A stretch of 7,514 bases of DNA from UMGS946 sp048421225 (GCA_048421225.1 DBFNRV010000103.1:1-7514); one strand, 5' to 3'; shown: positions 1 to 5,452, counted from the first letter of the stretch. The notes: generated from the sequence alone by a model not told the origin. Translations and numbers: made by a program.

Positions 1-148
1 TTTCGCTCTCAAGGTATCAAAAATCACCGTACATGCCGCTATTCGCCTTCGGCGTCGCGTCGTACTTGTTCAGTACGACGCGAGTTTTACCCGCAAAATA
101 CGGTCTTCGGTTGCAAGCAACTGTCAGGCCATATTTTGCTCTCAAGGT

Positions 149-183
149 ATCAAAAGCCTGCGCACATGTCGCAGGCTTTTGAT
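149..183. repeat. Stem-loop module 'a' (14-bp stem, CATG-containing loop)
   Basis: ATCAAAAGCCTGCG at 149-162 pairs perfectly with 170-183 around a 7-base loop containing CATG. Other full copies are at 2765-2799 and 5047-5081. A variant stem reading ATCAAAATCCGGCG, also with CATG in the loop, occurs at 3116-3151 and 3468-3503. Half copies lacking one arm occur near 2909-2932, 3263-3286 and 3636-3657. Confidence 0.85.
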
Positions 184-347
184 GGATTATACTTATAAGA
201 TGATGCCCAGGTTATTTCCGTTGATTTTTGATGGATTTTACTTTTAGGTACGAACAAGCTTTGGGTTGTCTATGTTAATTTCCGGTGGATTGTAAAGCTA
301 TGGTTGTTCGTCCAGTTTTAATATTATCCTTTGCATTTTTTGGAGTT

Positions 348-379
348 CTTAGAACCTTTTTTGCAAAAAAGGTTCTAAG
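348..379. terminator. 32-base perfect palindrome, possible bidirectional terminator
   Basis: The sequence runs from CTTAGAACCTTTTTTG directly into its exact reverse complement with no spacer. The run of A and T in the centre gives each strand a T-rich stretch within the stem, so it could act as a terminator-like or cruciform element. The same palindrome recurs in the right arm at 2568-2599. Shorter relatives (GTTCTAAGAAC) occur near 3044, 3398 and 5194. The terminator role is inference. Confidence 0.55.
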
Positions 380-547
380 CCGCCGGAGGCAAATATCAAA
401 TTCGTAATTTTGGGCGACACGCGCGGCCAAAATTACACCTTGCGGATGCGTGAGCGGTAAGCGAACGCGTGCGGAAAAACTCAAAAAACGGAGCAATCCG
501 TTTTTTGAACCGCCTATGGCGGTAATAGGTTCTAAGCCGCCGGAGGC

Positions 548-600
548 AAAATCGCCATAGACGATTCGCGCCGCGCTTATTCAGCGAAACGCGGGATTAC
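548..600 (-). repeat. Decayed repeat module beyond the left arm
   Basis: The region 551-595 resembles the reverse complement of 5421-5462, with scattered substitutions and one or two indels. Recognisable pieces are ATCGCCATAG, CGATTCGCGCCG and ATTCAGCG. It is not part of the inverted repeat pair, since the right arm begins at about 2400 with different flanking sequence. It looks like an old copy of the hairpin modules described elsewhere. Confidence 0.6.
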
Positions 601-726
601 CCCATTGAGCTGATTGAGGCGCTTGGCATATAGGCCCAAACCATATCGGCCTCTGGATTTTGGATTAAGGGTTGTTTTTTTAATCACGCGCTATGGCCCC
701 AAAATTATTCTTATACATGTTAATTA

Positions 727-798
727 TGTGGATTTTTCATGAAAACCGCGTAAATCAGGGCATGTCCTTGTGGATAACTTTGTTAGTTATGTGGATAG
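727..798 (-). other. Cluster of three DnaA-box-like sites (possible oriC)
   Basis: Three same-strand 9-mers occur: TGTGGATTT at 727-735, TGTGGATAA at 769-777 and TGTGGATAG at 790-798. The middle one is the exact reverse complement of the consensus DnaA box TTATCCACA; the others match it at seven and eight positions. Their starts are 42 and 21 bases apart, about four and two helical turns, so all would face the same side of the helix. AT-rich sequence follows at about 799-840. Box sequence is observed; origin function is inferred from the position next to dnaN. Confidence 0.6.
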
Positions 799-988
799 TT
801 TAACTGATTAAGGCTTATTTTTGCATAAAATCACTTTTGAAGGCGAAATTTTAGGCGGAGTTAACATGGATTCCCGCATGTCGCCGGCATAGGTAAGGGC
901 TTTATACATATACGAAGCATGTAAACGCAATAATTATAAGCTGAAAAACGCTGGGGCATGATCGCGTTATGCCGCCCCGGATGGCTGA

Positions 989-1012
989 TCCGCCGGCAAT
1001 ATAGCCGGCGGA
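989..1012. other. Perfect 9-bp GC-rich stem-loop
   Basis: TCCGCCGGC at 989-997 pairs perfectly with 1004-1012 around the loop AATATA. No T-run follows on either strand, so it is not a standard intrinsic terminator. Its role is unknown. It lies between the DnaA-box cluster and the dnaN promoter. Confidence 0.5.
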
Positions 1013-1208
1013 CGCGTTAAGGCGGCCGCATAGAGGGCAATGCTATAATGCTTAGCCGCAAACGCAGGCTAGGCGCGGATATCGGCCCTAAGGTAAATAA
1101 AGAAAGCGGTATGGCCCGCGGCGCTGCTTTGCCCTGCCGGATTAATGCGGGCCTATACGTAGCTATCGCACATAAAGGGTACTTAAGCTTTTAAATGGTT
1201 TTGGCGTA

Positions 1209-1217
1209 TGCTATAAT
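1209..1217 (+). promoter_or_regulatory. Extended -10 promoter of dnaN
   Basis: TGCTATAAT at 1209-1217 contains a consensus -10 hexamer (1212-1217) preceded by an extended -10 TG. A good -35 hexamer is not obvious; T/A-rich sequence sits about 17-18 bases upstream near 1189. Transcription would start around 1224, giving a leader of about 29 bases before the dnaN ATG. The same TGCTATAAT string occurs at 1041-1049 and could be a second start. Confidence 0.6.
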
Positions 1218-1252
1218 AATGCAGGAAATCCACTGATTGCTAGGAGGCCGCA

Positions 1253-2350
1253 ATGAAATTAACCATAAATACTGCAGACTTGAACGCCGGCGTGCTGGCG
1301 GCTACGCGCGCGCTTTCCACTAAAAGCGCGCTTCCCATACTCGAGGGCATATATATATGCGCCAGGGGAAACGACATGACGCTTGTATGCACCGATATGT
1401 CGCTTAGGATCGAAACAACCATTCCAGCCGAAGTGCACGAAGAGGGTGCGGCAGTCGTTCCAGGACGCATCTTCTCGGAAATGGTCAGGAAGCTGCCTGG
1501 CGAAACCATTGAGATAGACGGCGATGAAAGCGCTATCAGGATAAAGAGCGGGCGCAGCCGCTCCACGCTTCAAATCAACCGCGCCTCGGATTATCCGCCA
1601 ATGCCCGAAATCGGCCAGCGCGAGTCCATTACCATAAAAAAGAGCCTGTTCAGAAGCATGGTCCGCCAAACCACGTTTGCCACAGCGCCCGACGATTCAA
1701 ATCCGATACTCACCGGCGTGCTTATTTCAATCGACGGCGACCGCGTACAGCTTGTCGCCCTTGACGGGTTCCGCCTTGCCATACGCCGCGAATCGTTAAG
1801 GCAGACATGCGGCAGGCTTGACGCGGTGATTCCCGTTAAGTCGCTCAATGAGATAGGGCGTATTATGGACGACAGCGACGACAATGTCGAAATTGTTTTG
1901 ACAAAGTCGCATGTAATGATCGACCTTGGCCACACCAGGGTGCTTTCCAGGCTGCTGAACGTGCAATTTATCAATTATTCCGCGATACTGACCGATACCT
2001 ACAATACCCGCGTGCGCCTCAGCCGCCGCGATATGCTGGATACCATAGAACGCGTTTCGCTTATGGCCCGCGAGGGGAAGACCAATATTGTGGTGCTCGA
2101 ATTTGCCGACGACGTGATGACCATATCCGCCAACAGCGAAATCGGACGCACCAATGAGGACCAGTGCGTAGAGATGACCGGCGAAACGCAGAAGCTGGCC
2201 TTTAACGCCAAATACCTCATCGACGCGCTTAAGAGCCTTGAGGACGATGAGATATTCATTGACCTCATCGCCAGCGATAAACACTGCGTGATAAGGCCCA
2301 TCGACGGCGAGGCGTTTTACTACCTCATTCTTCCGGTAAGAATGCGCTGA
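1253..2350 (+). CDS. dnaN: DNA polymerase III beta subunit (sliding clamp)
   Basis: This encodes a 365-residue protein of normal length for the family. DnaN forms a ring-shaped dimer around DNA, tethers the replicative polymerase to its template, and is a docking site for other replication and repair proteins. The family signatures are visible: SALPILEGI near residues 25-33, TDMSLRIE near 47-54, ALDGFRLAIR near 169-178, FNAKYLIDAL near 317-326, and the C-terminal YLILPVRMR that belongs to the peptide-binding pocket. The three clamp domains fall at roughly 1-120, 125-245 and 250-365. The ATG at 1253 follows AGGAGG (1242-1247) with good spacing. The usual neighbours (dnaA before; an S4-domain gene, recF and gyrB after) are absent. 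Instead, long inverted repeats flank the gene. Confidence 0.97.
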   Translation: MKLTINTADLNAGVLAATRALSTKSALPILEGIYICARGNDMTLVCTDMSLRIETTIPAEVHEEGAAVVPGRIFSEMVRKLPGETIEIDGDESAIRIKSGRSRSTLQINRASDYPPMPEIGQRESITIKKSLFRSMVRQTTFATAPDDSNPILTGVLISIDGDRVQLVALDGFRLAIRRESLRQTCGRLDAVIPVKSLNEIGRIMDDSDDNVEIVLTKSHVMIDLGHTRVLSRLLNVQFINYSAILTDTYNTRVRLSRRDMLDTIERVSLMAREGKTNIVVLEFADDVMTISANSEIGRTNEDQCVEMTGETQKLAFNAKYLIDALKSLEDDEIFIDLIASDKHCVIRPIDGEAFYYLILPVRMR

Positions 2351-2438
2351 ATGTTGCCACAGGCGTAAGGCCGCGCATGTCGGCTGTACATATAAACGCG
2401 CCTCCGGCGGCTTAGAACCTATTACCGCCATAGGCGGT

Positions 2439-2466
2439 TCAAAAAACGGATTGCTCCGTTTTTTGA
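2439..2466. terminator. Probable intrinsic terminator after dnaN
   Basis: TCAAAAAACGGA (2439-2450) pairs with 2455-2466 around the tetraloop TTGC. The descending arm contains six T residues, and on the opposite strand the same holds, so it could stop transcription in both directions. It lies 89 bases after the dnaN stop. An identical structure sits in the left arm at about 481-508. Confidence 0.6.
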
Positions 2467-2567
2467 GTTTTTCCGCACGCGTTCGCTTACCGCTCACGCG
2501 TGCGCAAGGTGTAATTTTGGCCGCGCGTGTCGCCCAAAATTACGAATTTGATATTTGCCTCCGGCGG

Positions 2568-2599
2568 CTTAGAACCTTTTTTGCAAAAAAGGTTCTAAG
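2568..2599. terminator. Second copy of the 32-base perfect palindrome
   Basis: This is identical to 348-379 and also perfectly self-complementary, centred on TTTTTTGCAAAAAA. It is followed by the linker AGAACTCC that recurs at 3051-3058, 3405-3412 and 5201-5208. The possible roles are terminator or cruciform; neither is shown by the sequence alone. Confidence 0.55.
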
Positions 2600-2808
2600 A
2601 ACTCCAAAAAATGCAAGGGATTAAAAGAAGTTTTGAAATATGACCCCAAAAAGTACAATCCACCAGAAATTAACATAGACAACCCAAAGCTTGTTCGTAC
2701 CTAAAAGTAAAATCCATCAAAAATCAGCGGAAATAACCTGGGCATCATCTTATAAGTATAATCCATCAAAAGCCTGCGACATGCGCGCAGGCTTTTGATA
2801 CCTTGAGA

Positions 2809-2855
2809 GCAAAATATGGCCTGACAGTTGCTTGCAACCGAAGACCGTATTTTGC
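2809..2855 (+). repeat. Stem-loop module 'b' with inner GTTGC/GCAAC hairpin
   Basis: GCAAAATATGGCCT at 2809-2822 pairs with 2842-2855, with two T/G wobbles. The 19-base loop contains GTTGCTTGCAAC, which is itself a 5-bp hairpin. Other copies with the same loop core are at 93-139 (reverse orientation), 2941-2986, 3161-3207, 3295-3340 and 5091-5137. At 3161 and 5091 the stem is GCGAAAGCCAGCTT, quite different in sequence but perfectly paired. Confidence 0.85.
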
Positions 2856-2865
2856 GGGTTAAACT

Positions 2866-2891
2866 CGCGTCGTACTGAACAGCACGACGCG
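2866..2891 (+). repeat. Stem-loop module 'c' (GAACA loop), first + copy
   Basis: This member of the module c family follows the linker GGGTTAAACTCG. Well-formed versions use two unrelated stems around the same loop GAACA: CGCGTCGTACT (3592-3618, and 56-82 in reverse) and CGTAATGCGCT (3218-3244 and 5148-5174). The copies at 2866-2891 and 3535-3560 are one base shorter on the 3' side. Those at 2997-3023, 3351-3377 and 5421-5446 look like hybrids of the two stems and pair poorly. Confidence 0.85.
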
Positions 2892-2908
2892 ACGCCGAAG
2901 GCGAATAG

Positions 2909-3159
2909 CGACATGCGCGCAGGCTTTTGATACCTTGAGAGCAAAATACGGCCCGATAGTTGCTTGCAACCGAGGGCCTGTTTTGCGGGTTAAACTCGCA
3001 TTGCGCTTAACAAGCGCGACGCGAATCGCCTATGGCGATAATAGGTTCTAAGAACTCCAAAAAATGCAGAGGGATAGTATAGACTTAGGAGCATCATCCA
3101 AAAAAAGTAAAATCCATCAAAATCCGGCGGCATGTACGCCGGATTTTTGATACCTTGAG
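2909..3159 (+). repeat. Direct repeat, copy 1 (about 251 bp)
   Basis: This is nearly identical to 3263-3511, with an offset of 354 bases that drops to 352 after a two-base length difference in an A-run near 3100. It contains, in order, a half module a, module b (2941-2986), a hybrid module c (2997-3023), an ATCGCC/GGCGAT hairpin, the linker GGTTCTAAGAACTCC, and a full module a with the ATCCGGCG stem (3116-3151). No gene is supported here. Confidence 0.92.
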
Positions 3160-3245
3160 AGCGAAAGCCAGCTTGACAGTTGCTTGCAACCGAAAGCTGG
3201 CTTTCGCGGGTTAAACTCGTAATGCGCTGAACAAGCGCATTACGA
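3145..3245 (+). repeat. 101-bp repeat identical to 5075-5175
   Basis: The two stretches match base for base. They cover the linker GATACCTTGAGA, module b with the perfect GCGAAAGCCAGCTT stem, the linker GGGTTAAACTCG, and module c with the perfect CGTAATGCGCT stem. Immediately after, the copies diverge: here an ACGCCGAAGGCG hairpin follows, whereas at 5175 an AATCGCCTATGGCGAT hairpin follows. That is the pattern expected of a mosaic. Confidence 0.93.
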
Positions 3246-3262
3246 CGCCGAAGGCGAGGAGG

Positions 3263-3511
3263 CGACATGCGCGCAGGCTTTTGATACCTTGAGAGCGAAA
3301 TACGGCCCGATAGTTGCTTGCAACCGAGGGCCTGTTTTGCGGGTTAAACTCGCATTGCGCTTAACAAGCGCGACGCGAATCGCCTATGGCGATAATAGGT
3401 TCTAAGAACTCCAAAAAATGCAAAGGGATAATATAGACTTAGGAGCATCATCCAAAAAGTAAAATCCATCAAAATCCGGCGGCATGCACGCCGGATTTTT
3501 GATACCTTGAG
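3263..3511 (+). repeat. Direct repeat, copy 2 (about 249 bp)
   Basis: This is the second copy of 2909-3159, with about half a dozen base differences. One change in the module b left arm (GCGAAATACGG instead of GCAAAATACGG) is not compensated on the other arm. Together with the 103 bases between the copies, it makes a tandem duplication with a ~354-base period. The leftward frames here are repeat sequence, not genes. Confidence 0.92.
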
Positions 3512-3718
3512 GGCCATATTTCGCGGGTAAAACTCGCGTCGTACTGAACAGCACGACGCGAATCGCCTATGGCGATTTTGCGGGTTAAACTCGCGTCGTA
3601 CTGAACAAGTACGACGCGACGCCGAAGGCGAATAGCGACATGCGCGGTGATTTTTGATGCCTTGAGTGAAACGGTCAAAATCCAAAGCAATTTAAGTCAA
3701 ACGTTGTTTTTCGGAATT
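3512..3718 (+). repeat. Shortened repeat remnants with two consecutive module c hairpins
   Basis: After the second direct repeat, module b is collapsed: only GGGCCATATTTCGCGGG remains where its stem-loop should be. Two module c hairpins follow at 3535-3560 and 3592-3618, separated by an ATCGCCTATGGCGAT hairpin. A half module a follows at 3636-3657. The rest leads into the terminator-like module at 3719. Confidence 0.8.
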
Positions 3719-3778
3719 CCAAAGGGGACTTTTTACAAAAAGTCTCCTTTGGCGGGGTTTGGGGCAAAAGCCCCAAGC
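3719..3778. terminator. Double stem-loop (terminator-like module 'f')
   Basis: The first hairpin, 3719-3752, has a 16-bp stem beginning CCAAAGGGGACTTTTT, with a single G/T wobble and a short loop. The second, 3757-3778, pairs GTTTGGGGC with GCCCCAAGC around AAAA. The same pair of hairpins occurs at 5363-5421. There the second stem is GTATGGGGC/GCCCCATAC, with a compensated base-pair change. It lies just downstream of the leftward XRE gene ending at 3811, and may terminate it. Confidence 0.65.
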
Positions 3779-3810
3779 GGCAAGCACTAAGCGAATCGAA
3801 ATAGGCAATT

Positions 3811-4059
3811 TTACGGTCTTCCCAGCTTAGCTTTAATGTCCCCGTGGGGGATTATCCTTTTTCCCGTGATCCCAAGTATATACTCTACACTTACCCCGTA
3901 TAGCCTTGACAGCTTTATAATTATTTCCACAGGTACGTTGATCTTACCTAACTCATAATCAGAATACGTAGTCTGATGCACGCATAGGTATGCGGAAAGC
4001 CTTTGCTGGCTTATCCCCGCATCCTCCCTCAATTCCCTGAGTTTTTCATACCTTTTCAT
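3811..4059 (-). CDS. XRE-family helix-turn-helix transcriptional regulator
   Basis: This 82-residue protein is essentially one Cro/C1-type DNA-binding domain. The recognition region reads ISQQRLSAYLCVHQTTYSDYELGKINVPVEIIIKLSRLYGVSVEYILG, covering helices 2-5 at about residues 16-64. A short basic tail follows. Such proteins bind operator DNA as dimers and usually repress their own or neighbouring genes. I start it at the ATG at 4059, because AAGGAGG lies just upstream at a suitable distance. A start 24 bases further up would place that ribosome binding site inside the coding sequence. A TTGACA (4127-4122 on the minus strand) lies upstream, next to an operator-like site at 4129-4138. It is divergent from the XRE pair at 4388 and 4715. 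The target genes are unknown. Confidence 0.88.
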   Translation of the reverse strand: MKRYEKLRELREDAGISQQRLSAYLCVHQTTYSDYELGKINVPVEIIIKLSRLYGVSVEYILGITGKRIIPHGDIKAKLGRP

Positions 4060-4093
4060 CCGTGGCTCCTCCTTCGTCAACACTTGACCTGGT

Positions 4094-4138
4094 TTGACTG
4101 ATTATGTTATCCTATATAGTATGTCAAAATGGACTATG
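4094..4138. promoter_or_regulatory. Overlapping divergent promoters with operator-like site
   Basis: On the minus strand, TTGACA (4127-4122) is followed by CATAAT at 15 bases or TAATCA at 17 bases; this would serve the leftward XRE gene. On the plus strand, TTGACT (4094-4099) and TAGTAT (4117-4122) are 17 bases apart. The motif CATAGTCCAT occurs on the minus strand at 4138-4129, directly upstream of the leftward -35. The -35 on each strand is clear; the -10 assignments are tentative. Confidence 0.5.
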
Positions 4139-4360
4139 CGTATATAAATCCCGCTGTTGAAATGTGATCTTTGTAGCGTCATAGTTCATATGGCTATATA
4201 ATCGTTATGCCTATATGAACTGACGGTTGCGCACTAAGCTTAATGTGGTTATTTGTTACGGCAGGATTGATGGGACTATATAGCTAGGAATAATAGCTAT
4301 TGATATCACATTTGCCACCATGTTAAGTAACAATTTACGTATGGGTTTATTATAGTCCAT
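4129..4360. promoter_or_regulatory. Recurrent operator-like motif YATAGTYCAT between divergent XRE genes
   Basis: Related sites occur at 4129-4138 (minus, CATAGTCCAT), 4180-4189 (plus, CATAGTTCAT), 4215-4222 (minus, partial, AGTTCAT), 4270-4280 (minus, TATAGTCCCAT with one extra base) and 4351-4360 (plus, TATAGTCCAT). A one-mismatch relative, TATAGTGCAT, lies at 4670-4679 before the third XRE gene. The distribution suggests binding sites for one or more of the encoded XRE regulators. Confidence 0.55.
4160..4313. other. Nested dyads, possible structured leader or multi-site operator
   Basis: An outer 9-bp pair (AAATGTGAT 4160-4168 with ATCACATTT 4305-4313) encloses two internal hairpins. One pairs AGTTCATAT (4183-4191) with 4213-4221 and extends into a GGC/GCC pair. 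The other pairs ATAGCTA (4280-4286) with 4294-4300. If transcribed, this could fold as a three-way junction. It could equally be a set of protein-binding dyads; AT-rich sequence makes chance pairing more likely. Confidence 0.35.
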
Positions 4361-4387
4361 TACTGCTTAACTGTCACGGGGTTAATT

Positions 4388-4615
4388 ATGTTCAATAAAG
4401 AAACTTTTGCTAACCGGCTTATTATGTTGCGCAAGAGTAAGAATATCAGCGCACTATTTCTTGCGCAAAAGGTTGGAGTGTCAAAATCAGCAATCAGCCA
4501 GTTCGAAAACGCTGTCAATTATCCCCATTGTAATACGCTTATTAAGCTGGCCGATTACTTCGACGTGTCGCTCGACTACCTTGTGGGCAGGTCCGACGAT
4601 CCTAAGAGCCGCTGA
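4388..4615 (+). CDS. XRE-family helix-turn-helix transcriptional regulator, tandem copy 1
   Basis: This 75-residue single-domain protein has FANRLIMLRKSKNISALFLAQKVGVSKSAISQFENA at about residues 7-42, the helix-turn-helix core. It is followed by TLIKLADYFDVSLDYLVGRSDDPKSR, the typical end of small Clostridia XRE regulators. The ATG at 4388 is preceded by a weak GGGG sequence (4378-4381), so translation may be modest. Its C-terminal 24 residues are almost the same as those of the next gene, while the recognition helices differ. The two therefore look like a duplicated pair with changed DNA specificity. An operator-like TATAGTCCAT at 4351-4360 lies just upstream. The regulated target is not visible. 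Confidence 0.87.
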   Translation: MFNKETFANRLIMLRKSKNISALFLAQKVGVSKSAISQFENAVNYPHCNTLIKLADYFDVSLDYLVGRSDDPKSR

Positions 4616-4669
4616 CCGCATAGCCCTTTGCGCATTGGAATGGTTACAGGCTATGTTATACAAAACAAG

Positions 4670-4696
4670 TATAGTGCATTAATACTGCACTGTCAA
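4670..4696. promoter_or_regulatory. Dyad upstream of the second tandem XRE gene
   Basis: AGTGCA (4673-4678) and TGCACT (4686-4691) form a perfect 6-bp inverted repeat with a 7-base spacer. Its left half lies in TATAGTGCAT (4670-4679), one base from the operator-like motif before the other XRE genes. This position, about 20-45 bases before the start codon, suits a repressor site. Confidence 0.45.
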
Positions 4697-4714
4697 GACT
4701 TTATGCGAGGTTTT

Positions 4715-4933
4715 ATGGATATTTTTTGTGAGCGATTTAAAATGCTAAAGGAATCTAAGCAATGTACATACCTACAAATCGCAGAACACGTGTCTTTAAA
4801 GCAGCGTGTTATTAAAGCTTATGTCTCAGGCGATGTAAAACCGAGTTATTACGTCTTAATCGCCCTGGCCGACTATTTTGACGTATCCATCGACTACCTT
4901 GTGGGCAGATCCGACAACCCGAAGCGGCGATGA
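4715..4933 (+). CDS. XRE-family helix-turn-helix transcriptional regulator, tandem copy 2
   Basis: This 72-residue protein starts MDIFCERFKMLKESKQ. The helix-turn-helix core is YLQIAEHVSLKQRVIKAYVSGDVKPSYYVLIALADYF at about residues 19-55, and the tail is DVSIDYLVGRSDNPKRR. The ATG at 4715 is preced by GCGAGG (4705-4710) at normal spacing. The reading frame extends up to 4628, but the extra residues have no domain and no better ribosome binding site. Compared with the gene at 4388, the last 24 residues are nearly the same, but the recognition segment lacks the usual polar S/Q residues. Its DNA contacts probably differ. It ends 13 bases before repeat DNA resumes. Confidence 0.82.
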   Translation: MDIFCERFKMLKESKQCTYLQIAEHVSLKQRVIKAYVSGDVKPSYYVLIALADYFDVSIDYLVGRSDNPKRR

Positions 4934-4945
4934 TTTGACTGTATT

Positions 4946-5346
4946 AAGGGGCAATATAAGCTTTGGAGCATCATCCCCAAAAAGTACAATCCATCAAAAA
5001 TCAGCGGACACAGCACAATGTTTGAACATACCTAAAAGTACAATCCATCAAAAGCCTGCGACATGTGCGCAGGCTTTTGATACCTTGAGAGCGAAAGCCA
5101 GCTTGACAGTTGCTTGCAACCGAAAGCTGGCTTTCGCGGGTTAAACTCGTAATGCGCTGAACAAGCGCATTACGAATCGCCTATGGCGATAAAAGGTTCT
5201 AAGAACTCCAAAAAACTTAAAGGGATATAATATAGGCTTAGGAGCATCAATCCAAAAGTACAATCCATCAAAAATCAGCGGCATGTACGCCGGTTTTTGA
5301 TACCTTGAGAACAAACGATTAAAACCCAAAACAATAAAGGCCAAAG
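4946..5346 (+). repeat. Repeat block between the XRE cluster and the next operon
   Basis: This is another mosaic copy of the modules seen at 2620-3510. It contains GGAGCATCATCC and AAAAAGTACAATCCATC linkers, a half module a near 4995, a full module a (5047-5081), module b (5091-5137), module c (5148-5174), an ATCGCC/GGCGAT hairpin (5176-5190) and the GGTTCTAAGAACTCC linker. An imperfect module a (5267-5301) follows. Positions 5075-5175 are identical to 3145-3245. No gene is supported in the 4934-5452 interval. Confidence 0.9.
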
Positions 5347-5362
5347 GATGTTTTTCGGGATT

Positions 5363-5421
5363 CCAAAGGGGACTTTTTACAAAAAGTCTCCTTTGGCGGG
5401 GTATGGGGCAGAGCCCCATAC
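5363..5421. terminator. Second copy of the double stem-loop module 'f'
   Basis: The first hairpin, 5363-5396, has the same 16-bp stem as 3719-3752. The second pairs GTATGGGGC (5401-5409) with GCCCCATAC (5413-5421) around AGA, a perfect 9-bp stem. It sits downstream of the leftward XRE gene that ends at 5453, exactly as the first copy sits downstream of the leftward XRE gene ending at 3811. A terminator role for these genes is plausible. Confidence 0.65.
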
Positions 5422-5452
5422 GTAATGCGCTGAATAGCACGGCGCGAATCGC

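Larger units (their letters stand above)
1..547 (-). repeat. Left arm of a long inverted repeat flanking the putative origin and dnaN
   Basis: This stretch is the reverse complement of about 2400-2946. Aligned by eye, the inner ~220 bases (about 330-547) differ at only two or three positions. A block of ~50 bases (about 283-329) is diverged, and the outer ~240 bases are again nearly identical. The outermost ~35 bases are related but carry a different hairpin arm. The arm is built from stem-loops: a pair at 56-66/72-82, a pair at 93-106/126-139, a pair at 149-162/170-183, and a 32-base perfect palindrome at 348-379. No convincing gene lies in it; the leftward frame at 275-496 has no family resemblance and is repeat sequence. 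Confidence 0.93.
601..1252. other. Gene-free spacer upstream of dnaN with possible replication origin elements
   Basis: About 650 bases with no credible coding frame. The left half (about 660-850) is AT-rich and carries the DnaA-box-like cluster at 727-798. The right half is GC-richer. It contains a 9-bp perfect stem-loop at 989-1012, an extended -10-like TGCTATAAT at 1041-1049, and the dnaN promoter region. In many Bacillota the origin lies beside dnaA and dnaN, which makes an origin plausible here. dnaA itself is not in the window. Confidence 0.55.
2400..2946 (+). repeat. Right arm of the long inverted repeat flanking dnaN
   Basis: This matches 1-547 in reverse complement. It begins about 50 bases after the dnaN stop codon. 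From the inside out it carries a series of stem-loops: 2424-2438 (ACCGCC/GGCGGT), 2439-2466 (12-bp stem, TTGC loop), 2474-2504 (9-bp stem CGCACGCGT), 2511-2543 (10-bp stem GTAATTTTGG), the palindrome 2568-2599, a 14-bp stem at 2765-2799, and a long stem at 2809-2855. The block at about 2615-2665 differs from the left arm. The 2474-2504 stem is perfect here but has mismatches in the left arm. Confidence 0.93.

Noticed and set aside
275..496. Leftward 73-codon frame in the left repeat arm
   Set aside because: It is made of hairpin repeat sequence, has no domain or ribosome binding site, and the matching frame in the right arm is merged with other sequence.
1041..1049. Promoter for an extra gene upstream of dnaN
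   Set aside because: The -10-like TGCTATAAT has no clear -35 and no gene follows before dnaN; at most it is a second dnaN start.
1240..2497. Antisense and overlapping frames across dnaN
   Set aside because: They are shadows of the dnaN codons; dnaN is unambiguous in its own frame.
2909..3511. CRISPR array
   Set aside because: Repeats are long (about 250 bp), only two near-identical copies exist, and there are no short uniform spacers or cas genes.
2750..3690. Several leftward frames of 64-113 codons in the repeat block
   Set aside because: They share peptides such as SRYQKP only because the DNA modules repeat; there is no coding pattern or start signal, and frames break at hairpins.
4878..5144. 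Rightward 88-codon frame after the second tandem XRE gene
   Set aside because: It overlaps the XRE gene out of frame and then runs through repeat DNA.
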